From DAISJI01 sp964559835 (GTDB lineage Bacteria > Acidobacteriota > Terriglobia > Terriglobales > Acidobacteriaceae), in assembly GCA_964559835.1 (NCBI GenBank), contig CAZLJE010000019.1, positions 43,333 to 107,332 on the forward strand: a stretch of 64,000 nucleotides of DNA, read 5' to 3'. Below the pieces are notes generated by a model. That model was not told the origin of the DNA, did not search any database, and saw only the letters and a list, made by a program, of their open reading frames with translations. This document shows positions 15,844-23,380 of this stretch, piece by piece. Both the position numbers and the translations under genes were made by a program. Position 1 is the stretch's first letter, and every line of letters begins with the position of its first letter.

Positions 15844-16784
15844 TAAGGGCCTTCAAAGATATTCTTGGACAGGTAGCGTTCCGCGGAATCCGGGATCACG
15901 GTCACGACCTTCTTCCCCGCTCCCAATTCCTTGGCTACCTCGCATGCCGCTTCCACCGCCGCACCGCCGCTGGAGCCGGAGAACACGCCCTCTTCCCGCG
16001 CTAACCGGCGCACCATGTCAAAAGCCGGTTCATCGCGTACGGTAATGACGCGGTCGCAAAGTTCCATGTCCGCCGTCTTAGGAATGAAGCTGGAACCAAT
16101 CCCTTCGACCTTGTGGTCTCCCGGCCGGCCGCCGCCGTAGATCGAACCTTGCGACTCGACCAGGTACGCCTTCGCTTTCGGGTTCTTCTCTTTCAGATAC
16201 CGAGCCACGCCGGTGAAAGTCCCGCCAGTGCCCGCGCCGAGCACCACGGCGTCTACCTGCCCGCCCATCTGGTCCCAGATCTCGCGCCCCGTGGTCTCGT
16301 AGTGATAATCGGGATTTGCGAGGTTTTCGAACTGTCCCGCCATGAAGCTGTCGGGGATCTTGGCCGCCAGTTCCTGGGCGCGCTTGATCGCGCCAGCCAT
16401 GCCTTCGTCGTCGGGCGTGCGGATCACCTCCGCGCCCAGCGCCTGCATCAGGATGACTTTCTCTTTCGCGAACTTCTGCGGGATGCACACGATGACCCGA
16501 TACCCGCGGTTCACGCCGATCAGCGCCAGCCCGATCCCGGTATTACCAGCGGTCGCCTCGAGGATGGTCGCGCCCGGTTTCAGGCGGCCTTCCGCTTCCG
16601 CGCGCTTAATGATGCCGACTGCTGCGCGGTCCTTGATGCTGCCGCCCGGGTTCAGGAATTCGAGCTTGACGTAAACATCGGCAGCTCCTGCCGGCGGAAT
16701 CCGACGCAGGTGAAGGATGGGCGTTTCGCCGACCAACTGGGTAACGTCCTCGGCGACACGCAGGCGGGAGTCTGGGAGGGTCAT
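15843..16784 (-). CDS. cysteine synthase / cystathionine beta-synthase family enzyme
   Basis: A 313-residue fold-type II PLP enzyme. The Schiff-base Lys is in NPGGSIKDRAA, the substrate loop in TAGNTGIGLA, the phosphate loop in GAGTGGTFTG, and the PLP-ring Ser in SGSSGGAAVEA. It has no heme-binding or CBS regulatory domain. Length fits CysK or the OAS-dependent cystathionine beta-synthase MccA. Pairing with a cystathionine lyase-like gene suggests the latter, by context only. A GTG four codons upstream (16796) is an alternative start. Confidence 0.88.
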   Translation of the reverse strand: MTLPDSRLRVAEDVTQLVGETPILHLRRIPPAGAADVYVKLEFLNPGGSIKDRAAVGIIKRAEAEGRLKPGATILEATAGNTGIGLALIGVNRGYRVIVCIPQKFAKEKVILMQALGAEVIRTPDDEGMAGAIKRAQELAAKIPDSFMAGQFENLANPDYHYETTGREIWDQMGGQVDAVVLGAGTGGTFTGVARYLKEKNPKAKAYLVESQGSIYGGGRPGDHKVEGIGSSFIPKTADMELCDRVITVRDEPAFDMVRRLAREEGVFSGSSGGAAVEAACEVAKELGAGKKVVTVIPDSAERYLSKNIFEGP

Positions 16785-16865
16785 TGTTGTTGGCACTCGA
16801 CAGGTTAAGAGAGGCTTGCGCGAAGGTCAATGCCGGACACTGCGAATAGTGACGCCCGTCACGAC

Positions 16866-17447
16866 TTACTCCGCCACCGGCCACGTATCGCCGGACAGAT
16901 CGTAAAACGAACTCAGGTCGGCATGCCCAGCCAGCGTCTCGCGTTCCTTGCCCTCGACAAGGATTTTCACCCGCCCGATCCCATTCACATTTGCAGCCAG
17001 CGTTTGCGCGATCGATGCCACCGTGAGTTGCTCGACGAGGATGCCGGAACGGTGCCCGTTAGCGAATTCCCCGTTCACGTCCACGACCGCGATATTCGGT
17101 TTCACCAGGAATACCGCATCCACGTCTGCTCCAGTCGCCAGCGGATGGCTCGAGTTCTTCTCCAGGTATGCCGAGATCAGCGCTCGAACCACTTGCCGGG
17201 CCCGTTCCGCCGGATCGTCCGGTAGAGCGATGTTCGCGACCTGCTTGTGCAGCATGCCGTCATTGTCGTCGGCGATATAGAGCGTGACCTGCTCCGACTT
17301 CCCGCTCACCGGAGGCGCGACCGGCCGCGTGTCCGCCGCACGTACCGGCAATTGTTCGGCCCGACGCTTCAAGCGCAGCGCGTACCAACCCATCAGCGCG
17401 ACGGCGAACACCAGGATGAGCAGCGCGATCTTGGTCCGACGCGTCAT
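16866..17447 (-). CDS. GerMN-domain envelope protein
   Basis: A 193-residue protein with an N-terminal membrane anchor (IALLILVFAVALMGWYAL, about 6-23) and a GerMN domain: VTLYIADDNDGML, then LISAYLEKN and FLVKPNIAVVDVNGEFANGH. In Bacillus the domain belongs to the germination protein GerM, but it is widespread in non-spore-formers. Its ATG overlaps the stop of the upstream amidase gene (ATGA), so both are coupled. The pairing points to a cell-wall role; the reaction is unknown. Confidence 0.82.
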   Translation of the reverse strand: MTRRTKIALLILVFAVALMGWYALRLKRRAEQLPVRAADTRPVAPPVSGKSEQVTLYIADDNDGMLHKQVANIALPDDPAERARQVVRALISAYLEKNSSHPLATGADVDAVFLVKPNIAVVDVNGEFANGHRSGILVEQLTVASIAQTLAANVNGIGRVKILVEGKERETLAGHADLSSFYDLSGDTWPVAE

Positions 17448-18871
17448 CTGCGCGCCACCATATTGCGCGCCGCTGCAATCGCGTCGGCCACCGCGGCGCA
17501 GAGATTCTGCTGATATTGCGCGTTCGCGAGCGACGCGACACCATCCTTGCCGGGCAGGAATTCCAGCGCCACCGCCGCTGCCGTAACGTGGTTGAGCGGC
17601 TGGAGCTGCGCCGATGCCTCCGCGTGCGGTATGTCGCGCTTCGTCAGCTCCGCCGCGAGGCTTCCGGACAACGCTTTGCTCTCGTCCACGTAGCTCGCCT
17701 GCGCGGAATCCCACGGAAGCATCGCGCCCGGCTTCAGGGTCGTATCTCCGACCCGCGCCGTGTATACGCGCACTCCCCGTCCCACATTCCCGGCGTGCAC
17801 GCTGATGAATACGGTCGCGCGTGCCGTGTTGGCGGCAATAGCACGCTGCTCGACCGGAACGGTGCTATCGCCATCCCGGAGCAGGATGGACACGATCCCG
17901 CTCCTCTCCAACGCCGCACGCAAGCGCCTTGCGAAGGCGAGCGTCAGATCTTTCTCTTCGACTCCGGCCGCCAGCAGCGCGCCGCGGTCATCTCCACCGT
18001 GGGCTGGATCGATCACCACCAGGAACCGTGGATGCGGCGCCGGCGCAGGCGGTCCTGGGGCTTGTTTCGCCGACGCGGCCGCTGTCGTGGTCCCCGGCTG
18101 ACCAGCCGACGATGGCGCCACGGGCCGTTGCAGTATGGGTACTGGAGGTTGCGGCGCAGCGGCCAGTGTGATCGTTCGGTTGTCGTCGCTGAACGTTGCC
18201 AATAAAGGGGCAGTCGCGGCAATGGTCAGGTCCGCCGCACCGTTGTGTTCGACAAAGCTGGCGGAAGAGATCAATTTGTCAGCGAATTTCTGGCTCGCCG
18301 CGGGCGCGGTCACCGGGTCTTTGGTGAACGTCAGACGCACCCGCCCCGCTTCGTTCGCGATGATCGGGCTCACCGGGTTGCTGAAGTGCAGCACGAGCCG
18401 CGACGGATTGGTTTCCAATTCGGCGCTGAATTCCGTGTTCGCGCCGGCGACGATCAACCGCCGGGCAGGCTCCCGGAGTTCGACGGTCGCGTTCAGCAGT
18501 CGCGGCAGGATTGCCGCCAGCCCGTGCACCGGCACCCAAACGACGTCATTGACAATGATCACCTGCGCTCCCATATCGATGTTCTTGCCGCGGATCTTTG
18601 CCTTATTCTTGCCCGCCTGGAACTGCGACTCATCGCCGCCGTAGCCGACCTTCCATTTGTCGCCGTCGCGCTTCCATGTGGCCGTACCCGTCGGCTGAAG
18701 CACATCGACCAGCGGCACATATTCGCGGCCATCGCGGTCCTGGACCACGACCGTGTACGACTTCTGTGGCGTGTAGACGGTGAGGCGTTTATTGTCTTGC
18801 GCACCCAATAGGAACGCAAAAAGTAACGCCGCCAGGAGCACGACGGAACGGGGATGCAGTTTGGGGTGCAC
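17444..18871 (-). CDS. N-acetylmuramoyl-L-alanine amidase, AmiC-like
   Basis: A peptidoglycan amidase of about 475 residues that cleaves the bond between MurNAc and the stem peptide. It has a signal peptide (LHPRSVVLLAALLFAFLLGA), two N-terminal substrate/wall-binding regions (about 25-250, the second AMIN-like), a Pro/Ala-rich linker (PAPAPHPR) and a C-terminal Amidase_3 domain. Zinc ligands and catalytic residues are visible in DPAHGGDDRG, GVEEKDL, SVHAG and ALEF. The start is uncertain: GTG at 18871 gives the best signal peptide, while GTG at 18934 adds 21 residues. It is coupled with the GerMN gene. Confidence 0.85.
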   Translation of the reverse strand: MHPKLHPRSVVLLAALLFAFLLGAQDNKRLTVYTPQKSYTVVVQDRDGREYVPLVDVLQPTGTATWKRDGDKWKVGYGGDESQFQAGKNKAKIRGKNIDMGAQVIIVNDVVWVPVHGLAAILPRLLNATVELREPARRLIVAGANTEFSAELETNPSRLVLHFSNPVSPIIANEAGRVRLTFTKDPVTAPAASQKFADKLISSASFVEHNGAADLTIAATAPLLATFSDDNRTITLAAAPQPPVPILQRPVAPSSAGQPGTTTAAASAKQAPGPPAPAPHPRFLVVIDPAHGGDDRGALLAAGVEEKDLTLAFARRLRAALERSGIVSILLRDGDSTVPVEQRAIAANTARATVFISVHAGNVGRGVRVYTARVGDTTLKPGAMLPWDSAQASYVDESKALSGSLAAELTKRDIPHAEASAQLQPLNHVTAAAVALEFLPGKDGVASLANAQYQQNLCAAVADAIAAARNMVARR

Positions 18872-19228
18872 GAAGTACCATGTTCCGACGTGGCGAGCGT
18901 GTTTGCAAGATGCGAAATCCCCTGCCTCCACCACAGTCGTCTCCGTGGCCCGAAACTCCGCTTTTATTACAGGGTTGTAACCTCTTATATCGTGGAAAAC
19001 TCAGGCTTCAGCAGACACATCGAAACAAAATGAATTGGCAACTGGCACTTCCGGCTTAAGCGGAAAAAGCGGAGCCGCTGTGCTACCATCCAATTAAAAT
19101 GAGGAGCCATGGCCCGCGGGAGCACTGAAATTGGCGGGTCGGACCGTATCCGGTGCCGCACGGCAGAAGCGCTTTGTTATGCGCTAAACCGGCCGGCAGA
19201 GCAGCCTCGAAATCCTGTGATTCCCGAC
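18872..19228. other. divergent intergenic region
   Basis: A 357-base gap between the leftward amidase gene and the rightward von Willebrand gene. It must hold both promoters, but no convincing -35/-10 pair was found. A GAGGAG precedes an ATG at 19109 in frame with the von Willebrand gene, but at a spacing too short to favour it. Nothing else recognisable. Confidence 0.4.
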
Positions 19229-20254
19229 ATGCGGAACTCGGCGGTTCTTCCCCTACGGCGGAGCTACCTGTGTGTCGTGCCATTGCTGCTTCTCCTGCTG
19301 ACCGCGTTCGCCTCGGCGCAGAACGAGAATGACGTCCACGTCACACCCCGTGCCGCCAAGGCCTCCGCGCCCGATACGCCGAAACCCAGCGTTACAGACC
19401 CTACACTCAAAACCCACACCAAGCCGCTCAAGGTTGAAGTCGATCTCGTCCTCGTTCCAGCTACCGTTACCGACCCGATGAACCGCCTTGTCACCGGCCT
19501 CGACCAGGTGAATTTCGAGCTCTATGAGAATGGCCAGCGTCAGGAGATCAAGCATTTCTCCAGTGAAGATGCCCCCATCTCGCTAGGCGTGATCTTCGAC
19601 ATGAGCGGCAGCATGGGGAACAAGATCGATAAGTCTAAGGAGGCGGTCGTCGAGTTTTTCCGCACCGCCAATCCCGACGACGAGTTCTTCATGATCGGCT
19701 TCGCCGACAAGCCGCAACTGATGGCTGATTTCACGTCCTCGATCGAGAAGATCCAGGGGCAGCTTGTCTACACGGTCCCACAGGGCCGCACGGCGCTTCT
19801 CGATGCGATTTACCTCGGCATCAACAAAATGAAACAGGCCAAGCACCCGAAAAAGGCGCTGCTCATCATCAGCGACGGCGGGGACAACCACAGCCGCTAC
19901 ACCGAGAGTGAGATCCGCAGCATGGTGAAGGAAGCGGACGTGCAGATCTATGCCATCGGCATATTTGATAGCTCGCCCTCCACCGAGGAAGAACGCTCCG
20001 GTCCGGCCATGCTGTCGGAGATTACCGACGTTACCGGCGGCCGCACGTTTACCATCGATAACCCGAACGAGTTGGCAGACGTAGCTACCAAGATTGGTAT
20101 CGAGCTACGCAACCAATATGTGCTCGGATATCGTCCAAAGAATCCAGTGCGCGACGGCAAGTGGCGGAAACTGAAGGTGAAGCTTATCCCGCCTAAGGGG
20201 CTGCCACCGCTGCACATCTACTTTAAGACGGGATACTATGCTCCTACGGAATAA
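19229..20254 (+). CDS. secreted VWFA-related Acidobacterial protein
   Basis: A 341-residue exported protein. A signal peptide (SYLCVVPLLLLLLTAFASAQ) leads to a von Willebrand factor A fold (about 120-320). The metal-ion-dependent adhesion site is DMSGSMG, with further motif residues in GRTALLDA and ISDGGDN. The pattern 'GLDQVNFELYENGQRQEI' before the domain is typical of the acidobacterial VWFA-related family. The ATG at 19229 is chosen for the signal peptide; the upstream 19109 ATG would bury it. It overlaps the next, paralogous gene by 17 bases. Ligand unknown. Confidence 0.85.
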   Translation: MRNSAVLPLRRSYLCVVPLLLLLLTAFASAQNENDVHVTPRAAKASAPDTPKPSVTDPTLKTHTKPLKVEVDLVLVPATVTDPMNRLVTGLDQVNFELYENGQRQEIKHFSSEDAPISLGVIFDMSGSMGNKIDKSKEAVVEFFRTANPDDEFFMIGFADKPQLMADFTSSIEKIQGQLVYTVPQGRTALLDAIYLGINKMKQAKHPKKALLIISDGGDNHSRYTESEIRSMVKEADVQIYAIGIFDSSPSTEEERSGPAMLSEITDVTGGRTFTIDNPNELADVATKIGIELRNQYVLGYRPKNPVRDGKWRKLKVKLIPPKGLPPLHIYFKTGYYAPTE

Positions 20255-21341
20255 GCTCGCTTTTTTGCTCGTTGTGAGTGTCGCGCTGGCAGCCCTTTGC
20301 GCGGCGCAATCCCAGTCGCAAAACGTTCCTCCGAGTTCGAGTCCCCAGAACCAGGCCCAACCGGCGGCCCCGCAGCAGCAGGGTACAGCGCCCGCGCAGG
20401 ACGCCCCGAATCAGCCCGGCAATACCGTGCAGATTCCCAATCAGCAGGGGCAGGGCAATCAGGTGGAGCGGGAGGGCAACGATCAGTTCATCATTCGAAC
20501 GCGGGTCGAGAATATTATCCTGCACGCCACCGTCATCGACGATAAACACCGGGTCATCAACAGTCTGACCAAGAATGACTTCCAGGTTTATGAGAACGGG
20601 CAACTGCAGCAGATCAAGTCATTCGACCGTCGCGACGTTCCCGTGGCAGTGGGTATCATCATCGACAATTCCGGGTCCATGCGCGATAAGCGCCCCGCGG
20701 TGAACCGCGCGGCCATCAACTTCGTCCGGACGAGTAATCCGAACGACGAGGTTTTTATCGTCAATTTCAATGACGAGTACTACCTCGACCAGGACTTTAC
20801 CGACAACATCCCCAAACTCCAGGAAGCGCTGGACCGCATCGAGTCCCGCGGGGGGACCGCGCTGTACGACGCCGTGGTAGCGTCCGCCGAGCACCTCAAG
20901 AAAGAGGCGCGGTTGGAGAAGAAGGTCCTGCTGGTCGTCACCGACGGTGAAGACAATGCCAGCCGCGAATCGCTGGAACAGGCCATCCGCCGCTTGCAAG
21001 CCGACAATGGTCCTACGGTTTACACGGTTGGCATTCTTGGCGAGGAAAAGCAGCGTCGCGCGCGCCGCGCGCTCTCTGCCATGTCGGAACAGACCGGAGG
21101 CGTGGCCTTCTTCCCCAAAGACGTCGGCGAAGTAGATTCGATCACACAGACCATCGCGCACGACATACGCAACCAGTACATCCTGGTTTACGCACCGACC
21201 ACTCCCAAGAATGTCGGCGGTTACCGGACGATCCGAGTGGACGCCCACGCACCCGGCTACAAACACCTGATGGTCCGCACCCGCAGTGGCTACTATCCGA
21301 ACGGGCAGGAACGAGCTTCCAGCAGCGGTCCGGGAAAATAA
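20238..21341 (+). CDS. secreted VWFA-related Acidobacterial protein, paralogue
   Basis: A 367-residue protein with signal peptide LAFLLVVSVALAALCAA, a Gln/Pro/Asn-rich linker (about 27-75), and a VWA domain with intact metal site DNSGSMRDK plus GGTALYDA and TDGEDN. The preceding NDFQVYENGQLQQIKSFD matches the VWFA-related family. It is similar to its upstream neighbour, overlaps it, and is followed by a strong terminator, so the two form a two-gene operon, probably from duplication. Such proteins are expected at the cell surface or in the periplasm. Confidence 0.87.
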   Translation: MLLRNKLAFLLVVSVALAALCAAQSQSQNVPPSSSPQNQAQPAAPQQQGTAPAQDAPNQPGNTVQIPNQQGQGNQVEREGNDQFIIRTRVENIILHATVIDDKHRVINSLTKNDFQVYENGQLQQIKSFDRRDVPVAVGIIIDNSGSMRDKRPAVNRAAINFVRTSNPNDEVFIVNFNDEYYLDQDFTDNIPKLQEALDRIESRGGTALYDAVVASAEHLKKEARLEKKVLLVVTDGEDNASRESLEQAIRRLQADNGPTVYTVGILGEEKQRRARRALSAMSEQTGGVAFFPKDVGEVDSITQTIAHDIRNQYILVYAPTTPKNVGGYRTIRVDAHAPGYKHLMVRTRSGYYPNGQERASSSGPGK

Positions 21342-21363
21342 CGATCCACGTTCGAAAGTTCAC

Positions 21364-21395
21364 ACGCGGCCGATGCTGGCCGCGTTTGTTTTTTC
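21364..21395 (+). terminator. strong intrinsic terminator
   Basis: ACGCGGCC (21364-21371), loop GATGCT, GGCCGCGT (21378-21385), then TTGTTTTTTC. It closes the two-gene von Willebrand operon. Confidence 0.88.
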
Positions 21396-21427
21396 TCGGT
21401 ACTCCGTACTCGGTACTCAGTACTCAT
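21396..21427. repeat. GGTACTC micro-repeat
   Basis: Four consecutive degenerate units of about eight bases (GGTACTCC, GTACTCGG, TACTCAGT, ACTC) fill the spacer before rph. It is another intergenic low-complexity family. Confidence 0.55.
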
Positions 21428-21440
21428 TTACAATCCGCGG

Positions 21441-22178
21441 ATGTTCTATCGCTCTGATAACCGGACGCCCGAGCAGATGCGTCCCATCAATATCGTGCCC
21501 GAGTTCATTTCGACCGCAGAAGGCTCGGTGCTGATCGAGATCGGCAATACGCGCGTTATCTGCACCGCTTCCGTCGAAGAAAGCGTCCCTAACTGGATGC
21601 GTAACAGCGGCCGCGGCTGGGTGACCAGCGAGTACGCCATGATTCCCCGCTCCACCCTCACACGCACCCCGCGCGAGAGCGCCCGTGGACGTATCGGCGG
21701 CCGCACGCATGAGATCCAGCGGCTGATCGGGCGCGCCCTGCGCGCAGTAGTGGACCTGAAACAGCTCGGCGAGCGCACTATCTGGATCGATTGCGACGTC
21801 ATCCAGGCGGATGGCGGCACCCGGACAGCGTCGATCACCGGGGCCTTTGTCGCGCTTGGCCTCGCAATGCAGAAGCTTGTCGAAGCGGGCACGCTCTCGG
21901 CTGCGCCGTTGCGCGATTACCTCGCCGCGATCAGCGTCGGCGTCGTTGACGGTGAGGTCCTCCTGGACCTCAATTACGAGGAAGATTCGCGCGCCGAGGT
22001 CGACATGAATTTCGTCATGACCGGCGCGAAGAAGATGGTCGAGGTCCAAGCCACGGCGGAACAGCGACCCTTCGACGACGAGCAACTTCGGCGCATGCTC
22101 GAGTTGGCGAAGAAAGGCGTGGAAACGCTCATAGCGAAACAACAGGCCGTACTAGGAAATTTGAGATTACGTCAATAA
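21441..22178 (+). CDS. rph: ribonuclease PH
   Basis: A phosphorolytic 3'-5' exoribonuclease that trims tRNA 3' ends. Its 245 residues are typical. Signatures are RSDNRTPEQMRP, EGSVLIEIGNTRVICTASVE, RGWVTSEYAMIPRST, DCDVIQADGGTRTASITGA and the metal/phosphate region YEEDSRAEVDMNFVMT. The start is supported by the family N-terminus although no strong Shine-Dalgarno is seen. A 26-bp hairpin terminator begins four bases after the gene. Confidence 0.96.
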   Translation: MFYRSDNRTPEQMRPINIVPEFISTAEGSVLIEIGNTRVICTASVEESVPNWMRNSGRGWVTSEYAMIPRSTLTRTPRESARGRIGGRTHEIQRLIGRALRAVVDLKQLGERTIWIDCDVIQADGGTRTASITGAFVALGLAMQKLVEAGTLSAAPLRDYLAAISVGVVDGEVLLDLNYEEDSRAEVDMNFVMTGAKKMVEVQATAEQRPFDDEQLRRMLELAKKGVETLIAKQQAVLGNLRLRQ

Positions 22179-22181
22179 TGG

Positions 22182-22251
22182 CGTATTCCGTATCTCGTCT
22201 TCCGTATGTAATGGGGCGGGATACGGAATACGAAATACGGAATACGTTTTT
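22182..22251 (+). terminator. 26-bp repeat-derived hairpin terminator
   Basis: Arms 22182-22207 and 22221-22246 are complementary at 24 of 26 positions around a 13-base loop, and TTTTTC follows. The arms are built from the micro-repeat words TATTCCGTAT and ATACGGAATA. The next gene's ATG is two bases after the T-tract and lacks a Shine-Dalgarno. Confidence 0.7.
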
Positions 22252-22252
22252 C

Positions 22253-23377
22253 ATGAACTTCATCCGTTCCGGCTTCCGAACAGTCCGACAGAGCCCGGCG
22301 CTGGTCTTCGCTGAGATCGCGTGGCGCTGGGCGTTCGGCGCGGCCGCCTGGCTGCTCGTCGTCTTCACCTTGCGGACCATCATGGAAGGCATCGACGTGA
22401 GCTCCGCCGAGGCCACGCTCGCCCGCACGAACGATGCTTACCTCATCGCGGACGCGATGGCGCGTGTCCTCGTCCAGGTGCTCCCGCGCTTCGCCGCAGC
22501 CATGCTGCTGATCATCCCCCTCCTCGCGGCAGCATGGACATTGGCAGCTACCATCGGCCGCGCCGTCACCATGCAAGCGTTGCTGTCCGTTCGACCAGAT
22601 AATGAAGAGCGTGTCATCCTGAGCAAGGCCGAGCGGAGCGCCGTTCGGCCAGATATTCAAGAGCGTGTCCTGATCGAGGCCGAGCGGAGCGCCGTTCGGC
22701 CAGATATTCAAGAGCGTGTCCTGATCGAGGCCGAGCGGAGCGCCAGCGACGCAAGGCCGCAGCGAAGGATCCATGGATTTCGCCTTTTCCGTCTTAACTG
22801 CCTGCGCGCCGTCTTCACCCTAGCCACGTTTCTTGCTTTCTTTGGGACCATATTCCTCGTCTCTGCCCAGGTCACACCGGCGACCACTCCGGGACTCGCT
22901 CCCGCTTACGTGCTCGCCTGGTTCTTTCTCGCGATCGTCGTCGCATGTTTCTGGGGACTGGTGAACTGGTTTCTAGCGCTGGCGCCGATCTTCATCGTGC
23001 GCGATGGGCTCGGCGCCTGGAAGGCGATTGCGGCATCGGTCGCCTTGTATCGAGACAGAAAGTCCGACTACGTGTCCATCGCCTCGTGGTTCGGATTTTT
23101 CCGAGGCGCGGCCTTACTCGTTGCGGTTGTTGCCGGCCTGAGTGCCGTCGCAACCAGCGTGCGTGCCGGGCTTATCGTGTCGATTGTTATCGCTCTCATC
23201 TACTTCGCGATAGCCGACTGGCTTTATGTCGCACGTCTGGCCGCATATGTCGAACTGGCTGGATTCAGTTCGCCGCAGTTGAGCACGTCCGTAACGGAAC
23301 CACAGTCCTCAATACCACCGGCTGAAAGAGAAACTGAACCAGAAACTGAACCTGAAACTCATTCTGGGTTAAGCTAG
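22253..23377 (+). CDS. membrane protein with in-frame repeat insertion
   Basis: A 374-residue protein of unknown function with about six hydrophobic helices (about 22-40, 72-95, 190-210, 225-250, 275-300 and 305-330). The layout resembles DUF-type multi-pass proteins with a regulated loop, but I cannot name the family. Between helices two and three lies an unusual segment of three tandem units of 18, 17 and 17 residues (VRPDIQERVLIEAERSA). The C-terminus ends in ETEPETEPET, also repeat-derived. The ATG at 22253 is preferred because an earlier in-frame ATG (22178) would translate the terminator hairpin. Only three bases separate it from guaA. Confidence 0.6.
   Translation: MNFIRSGFRTVRQSPALVFAEIAWRWAFGAAAWLLVVFTLRTIMEGIDVSSAEATLARTNDAYLIADAMARVLVQVLPRFAAAMLLIIPLLAAAWTLAATIGRAVTMQALLSVRPDNEERVILSKAERSAVRPDIQERVLIEAERSAVRPDIQERVLIEAERSASDARPQRRIHGFRLFRLNCLRAVFTLATFLAFFGTIFLVSAQVTPATTPGLAPAYVLAWFFLAIVVACFWGLVNWFLALAPIFIVRDGLGAWKAIAASVALYRDRKSDYVSIASWFGFFRGAALLVAVVAGLSAVATSVRAGLIVSIVIALIYFAIADWLYVARLAAYVELAGFSSPQLSTSVTEPQSSIPPAERETEPETEPETHSGLS
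22589..22744. repeat. triple tandem repeat inside a coding region
   Basis: Units 22589-22642 (54 bases), 22643-22693 and 22694-22744 (51 bases each, identical). The block starts near GTCATCCTGAGC and is followed by CGAAGGATCCATGG, words that resemble a repeat commonly found between genes in acidobacterial genomes. All unit lengths are multiples of three, so the frame is kept. Confidence 0.85.
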
Positions 23378-23380
23378 AAC

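Noticed and set aside
22605..22745. CRISPR-like array
   Set aside because: Three adjacent coding units without spacers; it is a tandem repeat in a gene.
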